Shown here: one piece after another, positions 37,211 to 45,482 of the stretch | Layout: each line of letters begins with the position of its first letter | How positions within the stretch are numbered: position 1 is the first letter of the stretch | DNA from: Sphingopyxis sp. MSC1_008 | GTDB taxonomy: Bacteria; Pseudomonadota; Alphaproteobacteria; Sphingomonadales; Sphingomonadaceae | Length of the DNA stretch: 64,000 bases | Direction: 5' to 3' | Assembly: GCF_023197165.1 (NCBI RefSeq) | Contig: NZ_JALPRD010000011.1 | Location: 1 to 64,000 of the forward strand | Translations under genes and position numbers: made by a program | Notes under the pieces: model-generated | The model's database searches: none | What the model was told of the DNA's origin: nothing | What the model saw: the letters and a program-made list of their open reading frames with translations, nothing else

Positions 37211-37927
37211 ATGGCACATCAAACGGGAAAATGGATGGCGGGGGCATGTGCCGCGCTGGCCTTCGCCCAGCCTGGCAGCGCTTATGCGCAGGCTCTTGCC
37301 GATCAGCCGATCGACCAGGTGCGGACTGAGGTCCAGACCCGCTACGACGCGGCCTTGGCGCTGACCACCGATCGTTCGGTCGTCGCCGCCAACAGCAATG
37401 TCTATACCTGGGCGTCCGAAGCCAAGGCGCAGTGCGGCATCGCAAAAGGCTTCCTGAAGTCGGGGAACAAAGACGCCGAAAGCCTGCGTCGCTGCGATTT
37501 CGCTTACGGCATGATGCGGAACCAGCCGCCGCCGACGCCCGAGGCGCCACTCGTGCCGCCGGCACCGCCGGGCGAAAATTGCCCGCCCGAGGTCGCGTCG
37601 ACCTTCTATTTCGACTGGGATTCGACCGTCGCACCCGCCGATGCGAGCCAGTCGGTCGCTTTCATGGCCGAGAACCGCACGCGGTGCGGCTGGCGCAGCT
37701 TTACCGTCGTCGGTCACACCGACCGGTCGGGCTCCGACAAATATAATGACGGTCTGGCGCTCCGCCGCGCACGCGTGATCGCCGACATGATGGGCGTGGC
37801 GGGCATTCCCGCCGATGCGATCGCGGTGTCGGGCATGGGTGAGCGCAAGCCGCGCGTCCAGACTGTGGATGGCCAACGCACGCCGGAGAACCGGCGCGTT
37901 GAAGTCGAAGTGAATGGGGGACTGTGA
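37211..37927 (+). CDS. OmpA-family outer-membrane or periplasmic protein
   Basis: This encodes 238 residues. A GGGAGGG site precedes the ATG. A signal peptide (about 1-27, ending SAYAQ) is followed by a helical region of about 80 residues, a Pro-rich linker and a C-terminal OmpA peptidoglycan-binding domain (about 125-235) with FYFDWDSTVAP, VVGHTDRSGSDKYNDGLALRRARVIADMM and GERKPRV plus a final ENRRVEVEV. There is no N-terminal beta-barrel. It overlaps the tolC gene and lies in the adhesin export operon, so it may fix the secretion apparatus or adhesin to the cell wall. That role is inferred. Confidence 0.9.
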   Translation: MAHQTGKWMAGACAALAFAQPGSAYAQALADQPIDQVRTEVQTRYDAALALTTDRSVVAANSNVYTWASEAKAQCGIAKGFLKSGNKDAESLRRCDFAYGMMRNQPPPTPEAPLVPPAPPGENCPPEVASTFYFDWDSTVAPADASQSVAFMAENRTRCGWRSFTVVGHTDRSGSDKYNDGLALRRARVIADMMGVAGIPADAIAVSGMGERKPRVQTVDGQRTPENRRVEVEVNGGL

Positions 37928-39321
37928 TGAAACCGCAACTTAAGCTCGCCGGCTTCGCCTCGGCGCTCGCCATATCCCTTTTCGCGACATCGGCTTTTGC
38001 CGAGCCGACCAGCATGCAGAATGTCATGGCGGTCGCGATCGATTCGAATCCGCAGATCAACCAGGCGGAAATGAACAAGCAGGCGATCGAGTTCGAACTC
38101 GAGCAGGCCAAGGGTCTGTATCTGCCGCGCGTCTCGCTTGAATTGTCGGCGGGGGTCCGCCGGCTCGAAAATGCGACGCGCCGCAACCTCGGCATCGCCA
38201 ATGACGAACTCTATCCACTCGAAGCGGGAATCCGCGCCGAGCAGACGCTGATCGATTTCGGCCGGCGCCACGGCGAAAAGCTTCGTCAGGCGGCACGCGT
38301 CGACGGCGCGGCGCTGCGCGTCGTTGAACGGTCCGAGTTCATTGCGCTGCAATCGGCGCGGCAATATCTCGACGTCTTGCTGCAGCAGCGCGTCGTCGCC
38401 GCCGCCGAAGACAATATGACCTTTCACAACAGCCTGGTGTCCGACCTGTCGAGCGGGGTGACCGCCGGGTCGATCAGCGTCGCCGACCTGCAGCAGGCGC
38501 AGGAGCGCGCCAAGGCGGCAAGTGTGCGCGTGTCCGAAGCCAGGGAAGCGCTGCAGAATGCCAAGATCGAACTGCTCGCGCTGAGCGGGCTCGAAGTCGA
38601 AGACGTTCAGATGCCGCCGGCGATGGCCGAAAAACTGCCCGTCAGCCTCAGCGAAGCGGTCGGCCTGACCCGGACGCGGCATCCCAAGGTGCTCGAAGCG
38701 CAGGCCGATGTCGATGCGGCGAATGCCGAGGCAAAGAAGGAAAAGGGCGATATTTTCCCGACGATCGGGCTCGAATTTTCGGGCCGGGTTGGCGAGGATA
38801 TCGACGCGTTCCGCGGCGAGACGACCGACCTCTTGGGCCGCGTGGTCCTGCGCTGGGATATTTTCAACGGCGGGATCAACCAGGCGAAATATCAGGAGAT
38901 GATCCGCCGCGCGAGCGAGAGCCGTTTCCGCCTGCACGAAACCGAACGCAATGCCGAAGCCGATACGCGCCGCGCATGGAACAGCCGCGAGACGCAGACC
39001 GCGGTGTTCCGCGACCTCGTCGACCAGAGCAAGTCGACCGACGAACTCCTGCTGTCGTACCGCGAGCAATTCTCGGTCGGCCGCCGTTCGTTGCTCGACG
39101 TGCTCGATGCGCAAAACACGCGTTTCAACGTCCAGGTTCGCGCCGAGACCGCGCGTTTCTCTGAGATGTTCGCGGTCTACCAAATCCTCGCATCGACCAA
39201 CAGCCTGCTCGAGGCGTTCAACCTGACCGCCCCCGAAGCGCGCCGCGTCTATGCGCGCGAGAAGGTCGGTTACGGCCCGCCGGCCCCCGCCGAACTGCAG
39301 CGTCGCCACTACCCGCATTGA
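37927..39321 (+). CDS. TolC-family outer-membrane channel of the type I system
   Basis: This encodes 464 residues. ATG 37927 overlaps the previous TGA; a GTG three bases earlier is in the same frame. A signal peptide ends near SAFAEP. Two OEP repeats follow, each of paired long helices and strands (Q/E-rich coils near 75-240 and 250-420). The SVGRRSLLDVLDAQNTRFNVQ segment is diagnostic of T1SS TolC-like channels. It forms the trimeric outer-membrane exit for the adhesin together with the ABC and HlyD proteins encoded downstream. Confidence 0.93.
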   Translation: MKPQLKLAGFASALAISLFATSAFAEPTSMQNVMAVAIDSNPQINQAEMNKQAIEFELEQAKGLYLPRVSLELSAGVRRLENATRRNLGIANDELYPLEAGIRAEQTLIDFGRRHGEKLRQAARVDGAALRVVERSEFIALQSARQYLDVLLQQRVVAAAEDNMTFHNSLVSDLSSGVTAGSISVADLQQAQERAKAASVRVSEAREALQNAKIELLALSGLEVEDVQMPPAMAEKLPVSLSEAVGLTRTRHPKVLEAQADVDAANAEAKKEKGDIFPTIGLEFSGRVGEDIDAFRGETTDLLGRVVLRWDIFNGGINQAKYQEMIRRASESRFRLHETERNAEADTRRAWNSRETQTAVFRDLVDQSKSTDELLLSYREQFSVGRRSLLDVLDAQNTRFNVQVRAETARFSEMFAVYQILASTNSLLEAFNLTAPEARRVYAREKVGYGPPAPAELQRRHYPH

Positions 39322-39356
39322 TGTCAGTGGATTGATTCCAAGTAGAAAATTTGAAT

Positions 39357-41504
39357 ATGGTGCAGAATCAATCCTCGATTGCGCGTATCGGTAAAGAGGT
39401 GCCGGGCGATCCGCTGATCGCGTGCATCCTCTTTGTCGCGCAGCATTTCGGCCAGAATTTCCAGCGCGGCGCGCTCTCGGCGCTCGCGCGCGATGAGAGG
39501 GGTTTCCTCCCCTTTCATCAGGCCGAAGCCGCGCTCGACCTCTGCTTCATCAACAATGAACAGCTCTACGCGCGCAAGGTGAGAAACCTTGCGCGCGACC
39601 TGCCGGCGATCATCCGCCGTACCGACGCGTCGTGCGCGGTGCTGATCGAGGCGAAGGACGATCAATATCTTGTCTGGGAACCCGGCGCCGATGCGCCGGT
39701 CTGGGCCGACGAAGACAGTGTCGAGGAAAGCTACGCCGGGCAGGCGGTGGCGGTGGCCGCCGATCCGACCGCGATCCGCGCCGAGGAACGGCCGTGGGAC
39801 GAACAGGCCAAGCGCCACTGGTTTTGGAGCGAGGTCCGGCGGATGCGCCGTTCCTTCTATCCAGTGCTCGGCGCGGCGCTGATGATCAACCTGCTCGGCT
39901 TTGCGCTGCCGCTGTTCACGATGAATGTTTATGACCGCGTGATCCCGAACAAGGCGGTGTCTAGCCTGTGGGTCCTCGCCATCGGCGCGCTGCTCGCCTT
40001 TGCGGTCGAATTCACGCTGCGTCTCGCGCGCTCGACTTTGCTCGACGATCTTGGTCGCGAACTCGACGTCAAACTGTCCGAGAAGATTTTCTCGAAAGTG
40101 CTGAACATGCCGCTGGCGGACCGCCGCGGCAGCACCGGCATGCTCGCGCGGCGCGTCTCCGAATTCGAATCGGTGCGCGATTTCTTCGCCTCGACGACGA
40201 TCGTGCTGCTCGTCGACATCGTCTTCCTCTTTCTGTTCCTGATCATGATTGCGGTGCTCGCGGGATGGCTCGCACTCGTCCCGCTGACGATCATCGTCGC
40301 GATGGGCGTTGCCGGATATTTCCTGCAGCGCCGCATGGTGCAGGCGTCGCTCGACAATCAGGCCGACATGAGCATCCAGCATGCGATGCTGGTCGAGTCG
40401 ATCGGCGGGGCCGAAACGGTCAAGAGCTGCGCCGCCGAGGGGCAGGTGCTCGGCCAGTGGCGCCGGATGGTCGACACCAGCGCGCGGACGCAGGCGACGA
40501 TGCGCCGCACCGGCGCCGCGGCGATCAACCTCGCGACACTCGGCCAGCAATTTTCCAGCCTCGCGCTCGTCGTGGGCGGCTTCTATCTGTTCGACGCGGG
40601 CAAGATTTCGATGGGCGCGATCATCGCGATCGTCATGCTCGCCGGACGCTCGATGGCTCCCGTCGGCCAGCTCGCCTTGCTGATGACGCGCGGGCGCCAG
40701 GCGCTGACGACGATGGCGAGCATCCAGCAGATGATCGAGGCCGATGACGAACGCCGCATGGGCAGCAGCGCGCTCAACCTCACGATCGACACGGGCAATA
40801 TCTCGGTCGAGGGTCTGTCGTTCACCTACCCGGGCGCCGCGGCGCCGTCGCTTTCGGACATCGACCTCAAGATCGAGGCGGGCGAGCGGATCGCGATCGT
40901 CGGCCGCGTCGCGTCGGGCAAGTCGACGCTCGGGCGTCTGCTCTGCGGGCTGTATGCGCCCGAGGCAGGCAATATCTTCATCGACGGGCTCGACAGCCGC
41001 CAGCATTCGCCGATCTACCTGCGCTCGCAATTCCGTTTCGTCGGACAGGATGCGGTGCTGTTCAGCGGCTCGATCAAGCAGAATATGCAATTTTGCGCGC
41101 CCGCGGCGACCGACGCCGAACTGCTCGCGACCTTGCAGTCGATCGGAGCCGACCGCTTCATGGGCCGCGACGAAACCGGGCTCGACCGGGGAACGGGCGA
41201 GCGCGGCGGCCAGCTTTCGGGCGGCCAGCGCGGCTTCCTGACGATCGCGCGTGCGCTCGCCTCGCCCTCGCGCCTGCTGTTTCTCGACGAGCCGACCGGC
41301 GCGATGGACACGCAGAGCGAGCGGCTTTTCATCACCGCGCTCGATAGCGCCGTCGGCAAATCGCAAACGGTGATCATCGCCACGCACCGCGAGGCAATCC
41401 TGCAGATGTGCGACCGCATCATCGTCATCGACGGCGGACGCATCGTCGCCGACGGCCCGCGCGCCGATGTGCTCGCGCGATCGATCAAGGAACCGGCATC
41501 ATGA
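39357..41504 (+). CDS. Type I secretion ABC transporter (LapB-like) with degenerate C39 domain
   Basis: This encodes 715 residues from ATG 39357 (a TTG six bases earlier is possible). Residues about 1-125 form a C39-like domain in which the catalytic Cys is missing: the usual ECGxAC stretch is replaced by DPLIAC, and no His of the active site is evident. Such domains bind the substrate without cutting it and are typical of exporters of RTX adhesins. The membrane domain (about 160-440) has six helices. The nucleotide-binding domain has Walker A GRVASGKST, signature LSGGQ, Walker B LLFLDEPT and an H-loop ATHR. It powers export of the upstream adhesin. Confidence 0.93.
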   Translation: MVQNQSSIARIGKEVPGDPLIACILFVAQHFGQNFQRGALSALARDERGFLPFHQAEAALDLCFINNEQLYARKVRNLARDLPAIIRRTDASCAVLIEAKDDQYLVWEPGADAPVWADEDSVEESYAGQAVAVAADPTAIRAEERPWDEQAKRHWFWSEVRRMRRSFYPVLGAALMINLLGFALPLFTMNVYDRVIPNKAVSSLWVLAIGALLAFAVEFTLRLARSTLLDDLGRELDVKLSEKIFSKVLNMPLADRRGSTGMLARRVSEFESVRDFFASTTIVLLVDIVFLFLFLIMIAVLAGWLALVPLTIIVAMGVAGYFLQRRMVQASLDNQADMSIQHAMLVESIGGAETVKSCAAEGQVLGQWRRMVDTSARTQATMRRTGAAAINLATLGQQFSSLALVVGGFYLFDAGKISMGAIIAIVMLAGRSMAPVGQLALLMTRGRQALTTMASIQQMIEADDERRMGSSALNLTIDTGNISVEGLSFTYPGAAAPSLSDIDLKIEAGERIAIVGRVASGKSTLGRLLCGLYAPEAGNIFIDGLDSRQHSPIYLRSQFRFVGQDAVLFSGSIKQNMQFCAPAATDAELLATLQSIGADRFMGRDETGLDRGTGERGGQLSGGQRGFLTIARALASPSRLLFLDEPTGAMDTQSERLFITALDSAVGKSQTVIIATHREAILQMCDRIIVIDGGRIVADGPRADVLARSIKEPAS

Positions 41505-42592
41505 TCCCTGAGCTTCACATCGGGCGCGATGGCGCCGCGGCGGCCGACGCACCTTGGGCCGAGGGCAGGCAGGGGTCGCCCAAGAGCCTGAAGCTGATCC
41601 TGCTGGGTCTCGCGCTGTTCGCGGCCGCGATCCTGTTCGCGTCGTCGAACGACCGGCTATCGCGTTTCGTCGAGGGTGTCGTTGCCGATTGGACCGCCGA
41701 CCCCGTCGAAACCGCCAAAGCAGCGAAGCAAAAGGCGATTGCGAAACTGATCACCGAAACCGAAACCAACTCTGTCGTGCCCACCGCCGAGGGCGCTGAC
41801 GCCGTCGCGCGCAACGCGTTGCTCCCGGTTTCGACCCTGCCGGTCGAGGCGGCGCGGCCGTTCCTGATGCCTACGATCTCGCTGGCGCAGGCGACCAATG
41901 CGCAGCGCTGTCTGACGCAGGCGATCTATTATGAGGCCGCGACCGAATCCGACGCGGGCAAGGCGGCGGTCGCGCAGGTCATTCTCAACCGCATGAAGCA
42001 CCCTGCCTATCCGAACACTGTCTGCGGCGTGATCTATCAGGGCAGCGCGCGACCGGGTTGCCAGTTCAGCTTTGCCTGCGACGGCTCGATGCGCCGCCCG
42101 CCGATGCCCGCGCTGTGGCGCCGTTCGGCCGAGATCGCGCGCGCCGCGCTGACCGGTCATGTCGAGGTGAGCGTCGGCATGGCGACGCATTATCACGCCA
42201 ATTATGTCCTGCCGCGCTGGGCGCCCAAATTGACCAAGATCGAACAGATCGGCGCGCATATTTTCTATCGCTGGCCGGGGTCGTGGGGGAAGCCGGGGGC
42301 TTTCTCCGACGCCTACGCCGGCGCCGAGTGGATTCCGGCGTTCAGCCAGCTGTATCAAGGAAGTGCTGCCGTGGCCGAGGCGCTGCCCGGCGAGGTCATC
42401 GCGGTCGAGGGCGTGCCCCCGCCGCGTGATCCGACCGACCACCGCGCCGACAATGACGTTGGCGGCCGCGTCGATGTGACCAAGGGCTGGGTGCCGAACA
42501 TTCCCGACCCGGCGCAGAGCAAATCGCGGTTCGACAGCCTGACGAGCCAGCAGGGCGCCGCCGCCACACCCGAAATCCAGCCCGGAACATAA
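41501..42592 (+). CDS. SleB-type cell-wall hydrolase with N-terminal membrane anchor
   Basis: This encodes 363 residues. The ATG overlaps the ABC gene stop (ATGA). One hydrophobic segment (about 24-43) anchors it, leaving the rest in the periplasm. The Hydrolase_2/SleB domain (about 130-250) is clear: AIYYEAATESDAGKAAVAQVILNR with the presumed catalytic E145, then HPAYPNTVCGVIYQGS and CQFSFACDG. SleB enzymes are lytic transglycosylases that cut peptidoglycan. In a type I secretion operon, it may open the wall for assembly of the channel. The Pro/Ser-rich tail (about 290-363) has no recognised domain. Confidence 0.9.
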   Translation: MIPELHIGRDGAAAADAPWAEGRQGSPKSLKLILLGLALFAAAILFASSNDRLSRFVEGVVADWTADPVETAKAAKQKAIAKLITETETNSVVPTAEGADAVARNALLPVSTLPVEAARPFLMPTISLAQATNAQRCLTQAIYYEAATESDAGKAAVAQVILNRMKHPAYPNTVCGVIYQGSARPGCQFSFACDGSMRRPPMPALWRRSAEIARAALTGHVEVSVGMATHYHANYVLPRWAPKLTKIEQIGAHIFYRWPGSWGKPGAFSDAYAGAEWIPAFSQLYQGSAAVAEALPGEVIAVEGVPPPRDPTDHRADNDVGGRVDVTKGWVPNIPDPAQSKSRFDSLTSQQGAAATPEIQPGT

Positions 42593-42595
42593 CGC

Positions 42596-43852
42596 ATGGG
42601 AATCGTGAAATTCTGGCAGCGTCTTCGCGGAAGCGAGCAGATCATGGTCGCGGCGGCGGCAGGCCTCGTGCTGTTCCTGCTGTGGGCAAGCATCGCGCGT
42701 GTCGATGAGGTGTCGCGCGGGCAGGGGCGCGTGATCCCGTCGTCGAAGGTGCAGATCATCCAGTCGGCCGAACCCTCGACGATCCGCGAAATCCTCGTCC
42801 GTTCGGGGCAGACGGTCAAGAAAGGCCAGCTGCTCGTGCGCCTCGATAACACGACGTCGCAGTCCGAACTCGGCCAGCTCGAAACCGAAAATGCCCGCCT
42901 TGCGCAGCGCGCCGCGCGCCTTGCGGGCGAAGGCGGCGGGGCGGGTTGCGTTGGGACAAGCTGCGGCGACGAAACGCGGCTGGCCGAGGTGCGGCGTTCG
43001 TCGCTGCAGAGCCAGCTCGCGGCGCTGTCGGCGAGCGTCGAACAACGCCGCCGCGACATGGGCGAAGCGCAGGCGACCGCCTCGTCGCTCGAAAGCAGTC
43101 TGAGCCTCGCGCGCGAACAGGTCGCGATGCTCGCGCCGCTCGCGGCGAAGGGCGTCGTTCCGCAGACCGAACTGCTGACCGCGCAGCGCGAGGTCGTCGA
43201 TATCCAGGGGCGGCTTGCCGCGGCGCGCCAGGCGATTTCCCGCTCGCAGGCCGCGGTGCGCGAAGCCGGCGCCGAAGTGTCGCGCGCGCGCTTCGACTTC
43301 CAGCAGGAGGCATTGAACGAGCGCAGCCAGCTGACGACCAAGATGGCGGTCAACGAGGAAACGATCCGCGGCGCCGAAGGACGGCTCGCGCGATCCGAAA
43401 TCCGGTCGCCGACGCGCGGGGTCGTCAACGATCTGCTCGTCAACACGCTCGGCGGCTATGTGAACGCGGGCGAAAAGATCATGCAGATCGTGCCGCTGGG
43501 CGATAAATTGCTGATCGAAACGCGCGTCACCCCGCGCGACATCGCCTTCATCAAGGTCGGCGATCCCGCGAACGTCAAGGTCACCGCCTATGATTTCTCG
43601 ATCTATGGCGGCCTCAACGGCAAGGTCGTCCGCGTGTCGGCCGACAGCATCTATGACGAGGTTGAGCGACAGGCCTATTTCACCGTTGTCGTCGAAACGA
43701 CGAACAGCTATCTGACGTCGAACGGCCGGCGGCTGCCGATCACCCCCGGCATGCTATGCGATGTCGAAATCGTGACCGGTAAAAAGTCGGTGCTGAGTTA
43801 TTTGCTCAAGCCGGTCTTGAAGGTCAGCGGATCGGCGCTCACCGAGCGCTGA
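42596..43852 (+). CDS. HlyD-family periplasmic adaptor of the type I system
   Basis: This encodes 418 residues. One membrane helix lies near residues 18-36. A lipoyl half follows (about 45-85: GRVIPSSKVQIIQS, GQTVKKGQLLVRLD), then a long alpha-hairpin (about 88-270) with a Cys pair near residue 119, and a beta-barrel part (RSPTRGVVNDLLVNTLGGYVNAGEKIMQIVPLGD, then ITPGMLCDVEIVTGKKSVLSYLLKP). This bridges the ABC transporter and TolC. It begins 3 bases after the hydrolase gene and its end overlaps the convergent protease gene by 55 bases. Confidence 0.93.
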   Translation: MGIVKFWQRLRGSEQIMVAAAAGLVLFLLWASIARVDEVSRGQGRVIPSSKVQIIQSAEPSTIREILVRSGQTVKKGQLLVRLDNTTSQSELGQLETENARLAQRAARLAGEGGGAGCVGTSCGDETRLAEVRRSSLQSQLAALSASVEQRRRDMGEAQATASSLESSLSLAREQVAMLAPLAAKGVVPQTELLTAQREVVDIQGRLAAARQAISRSQAAVREAGAEVSRARFDFQQEALNERSQLTTKMAVNEETIRGAEGRLARSEIRSPTRGVVNDLLVNTLGGYVNAGEKIMQIVPLGDKLLIETRVTPRDIAFIKVGDPANVKVTAYDFSIYGGLNGKVVRVSADSIYDEVERQAYFTVVVETTNSYLTSNGRRLPITPGMLCDVEIVTGKKSVLSYLLKPVLKVSGSALTER

Positions 43853-44871
43853 TTGTTCAGCGCGAGCGTATAGCTTTTCTGTGACGCCGGGATTGCGGCG
43901 AGGTTCGGCGACGGCTGGCTCCCGCGATAGGCGTGAACCCAGCGCCGGTTCTCGCTGAACGACAACACGGGGCGCACCGCATTCGACTGGCTGCCGTCGT
44001 AAAGCCGGTCGGTCACATTATCGAGCACGACCTTGCCGGCGTCGGTCTGGACGAGCAGGAAGGCATGATCGGCGTTCGCCGCGAGATCGCGAAGGAGGAC
44101 GAGCTTCATCTTGCCGGCATCGACCCCCGCGGCGCGCAGCATCTGCATCTTCAGGATCGCGAAATCCTCACAATCGCCTTTGCCGCGCGCGATCGTCTGC
44201 TCGGCGGTCGCCCAGAAATCGCGCTGCCGGTAATTGCGGTCGTCATTCACATAGGCGATCTCGCGATTGACCCACTGGTTGACGCGCGCGAGCAGGTCCT
44301 GCTCGGTCAGCCCCGGCGATGCGTTTGCGCTGCGCAGCTTGCTCTGCATCAGCCCGGCGGGCGCGGCGCGGCGGACATGGTCCCAGCGGTCGTCGAACCG
44401 CGTCCGCTTGACCGGGATCGCGCGGGTGCCGAGTTCGGCGGCGGGATCATATTCGGCGGTTTCAGCAAGCGGCGCGAAAATCGACGACGCACCGCAGCCC
44501 TCGGACGAGGCGAAAGCGATCGGGGTGCGGCTGGCGGGCTCGAGCGTCTGTCGAACCGGGAAAGCCGCGAGGCTGGCGGCGATCGGTACCGCGGCGGCGG
44601 GTTCGGGCGCCCCTACGCCCTGCTGGTCGACGCGGATGCGGTCGAGTGCGCTCGGCGCGCCGCCCAATATGGAGCGCGAGATGTCGGCCGGGGCCGGCGG
44701 CGCATAGCTCGCGGCGACGGGGCATGCAGCTTTGCTGCCCGCCAACGCCTTGGTGTTGAGCAGCTTCGACGAGGCATGGGCGGCCGACGGCGTTAGCGCC
44801 GCGGCGGCAAGCGCGATGGAGACAGGAAGCCATCGCGAATCGCCAGCGACAAGATGGGCATGCTTTCTCAT
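43798..44871 (-). CDS. LapG-like periplasmic cysteine protease (BTLCP family)
   Basis: This encodes 357 residues with a signal peptide (about 1-33, ending AHASS). After about 130 poorly conserved residues comes the bacterial transglutaminase-like cysteine protease domain with the catalytic triad of the LapG family: Cys234 in GKGDCEDFAI, His269 in ADHAFLLV and an Asp in VVLDNVTD. LapG releases LapA-type adhesins by cutting after an AAG-like motif, under control of c-di-GMP through LapD. Its position against the adhesin export operon makes the giant adhesin the likely substrate. It overlaps the HlyD gene by 55 bases, tail to tail. No LapD gene is in the window. Confidence 0.9.
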   Translation of the reverse strand: MRKHAHLVAGDSRWLPVSIALAAAALTPSAAHASSKLLNTKALAGSKAACPVAASYAPPAPADISRSILGGAPSALDRIRVDQQGVGAPEPAAAVPIAASLAAFPVRQTLEPASRTPIAFASSEGCGASSIFAPLAETAEYDPAAELGTRAIPVKRTRFDDRWDHVRRAAPAGLMQSKLRSANASPGLTEQDLLARVNQWVNREIAYVNDDRNYRQRDFWATAEQTIARGKGDCEDFAILKMQMLRAAGVDAGKMKLVLLRDLAANADHAFLLVQTDAGKVVLDNVTDRLYDGSQSNAVRPVLSFSENRRWVHAYRGSQPSPNLAAIPASQKSYTLALNNQRSVSADPLTFKTGLSK

Positions 44872-44957
44872 GCGGCCCGATTTGCCGGGGCGGCGTGAGG
44901 ATAAGCTTCATGACGATAGTAAACGCGCGATTCAGCACGTTTCGGGAAGGTCGTGCT

Positions 44958-45482
44958 TTAATTGCCGCGCGGCTTGAGTGTCAGAGGCAGTCCGGCGGTG
45001 AGCAGCACCACTTCGTCCGCCGTCGCCGCGACCGACTGGTTGAGCTGCCCCGCCGCGTCGCGGAACGCGCGCGCGAGTGCATTGTCGGGCACGATGCCGA
45101 GGCCAACCTCGTTGGCGACGAGGATCAGAGTCCCTCTGAAGTGGTTGATCGCATGGCATAATTCGCGGCCCGCACGCGGAATGTCGGCGTCGGCAAGCAG
45201 CAGGTTCGAGACCCAGAGCGTCAGGCAGTCAACCAGCACGACCGCATCTTTGGCATTCAGCGCGTCGATCGCCGCAGGCAGGTCGCGCGGCGCCTCGATG
45301 GTGGTCCAGCGCGCGTCGCGGTCGGCGCGGTGGCGCGCGATCCGGTCGCGCATTTCGTCGTCGAAGGCTTCGGCGGTCGCAACAAAAACCGGGTTGTCGC
45401 CCGCGGCTTCGGCGCGTGCCTGCGCATAGCGACTCTTGCCCGATCGCGCGCCGCCGAGCACGAACAGCGACGATCCGCTCAT
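44958..45482 (-). CDS. cobU: Adenosylcobinamide kinase/guanylyltransferase
   Basis: This encodes 174 residues. The Walker A-like GGARSGKS at the N-terminus, the His-rich IARHRADRDARW loop, VLVDCLTLWVSNLL and EVGLGIVP(D)N match CobU/CobP. It phosphorylates adenosylcobinamide and activates it with GTP. Last gene of the cobalamin operon; its ATG overlaps the cobQ stop. Confidence 0.94.
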   Translation of the reverse strand: MSGSSLFVLGGARSGKSRYAQARAEAAGDNPVFVATAEAFDDEMRDRIARHRADRDARWTTIEAPRDLPAAIDALNAKDAVVLVDCLTLWVSNLLLADADIPRAGRELCHAINHFRGTLILVANEVGLGIVPDNALARAFRDAAGQLNQSVAATADEVVLLTAGLPLTLKPRGN

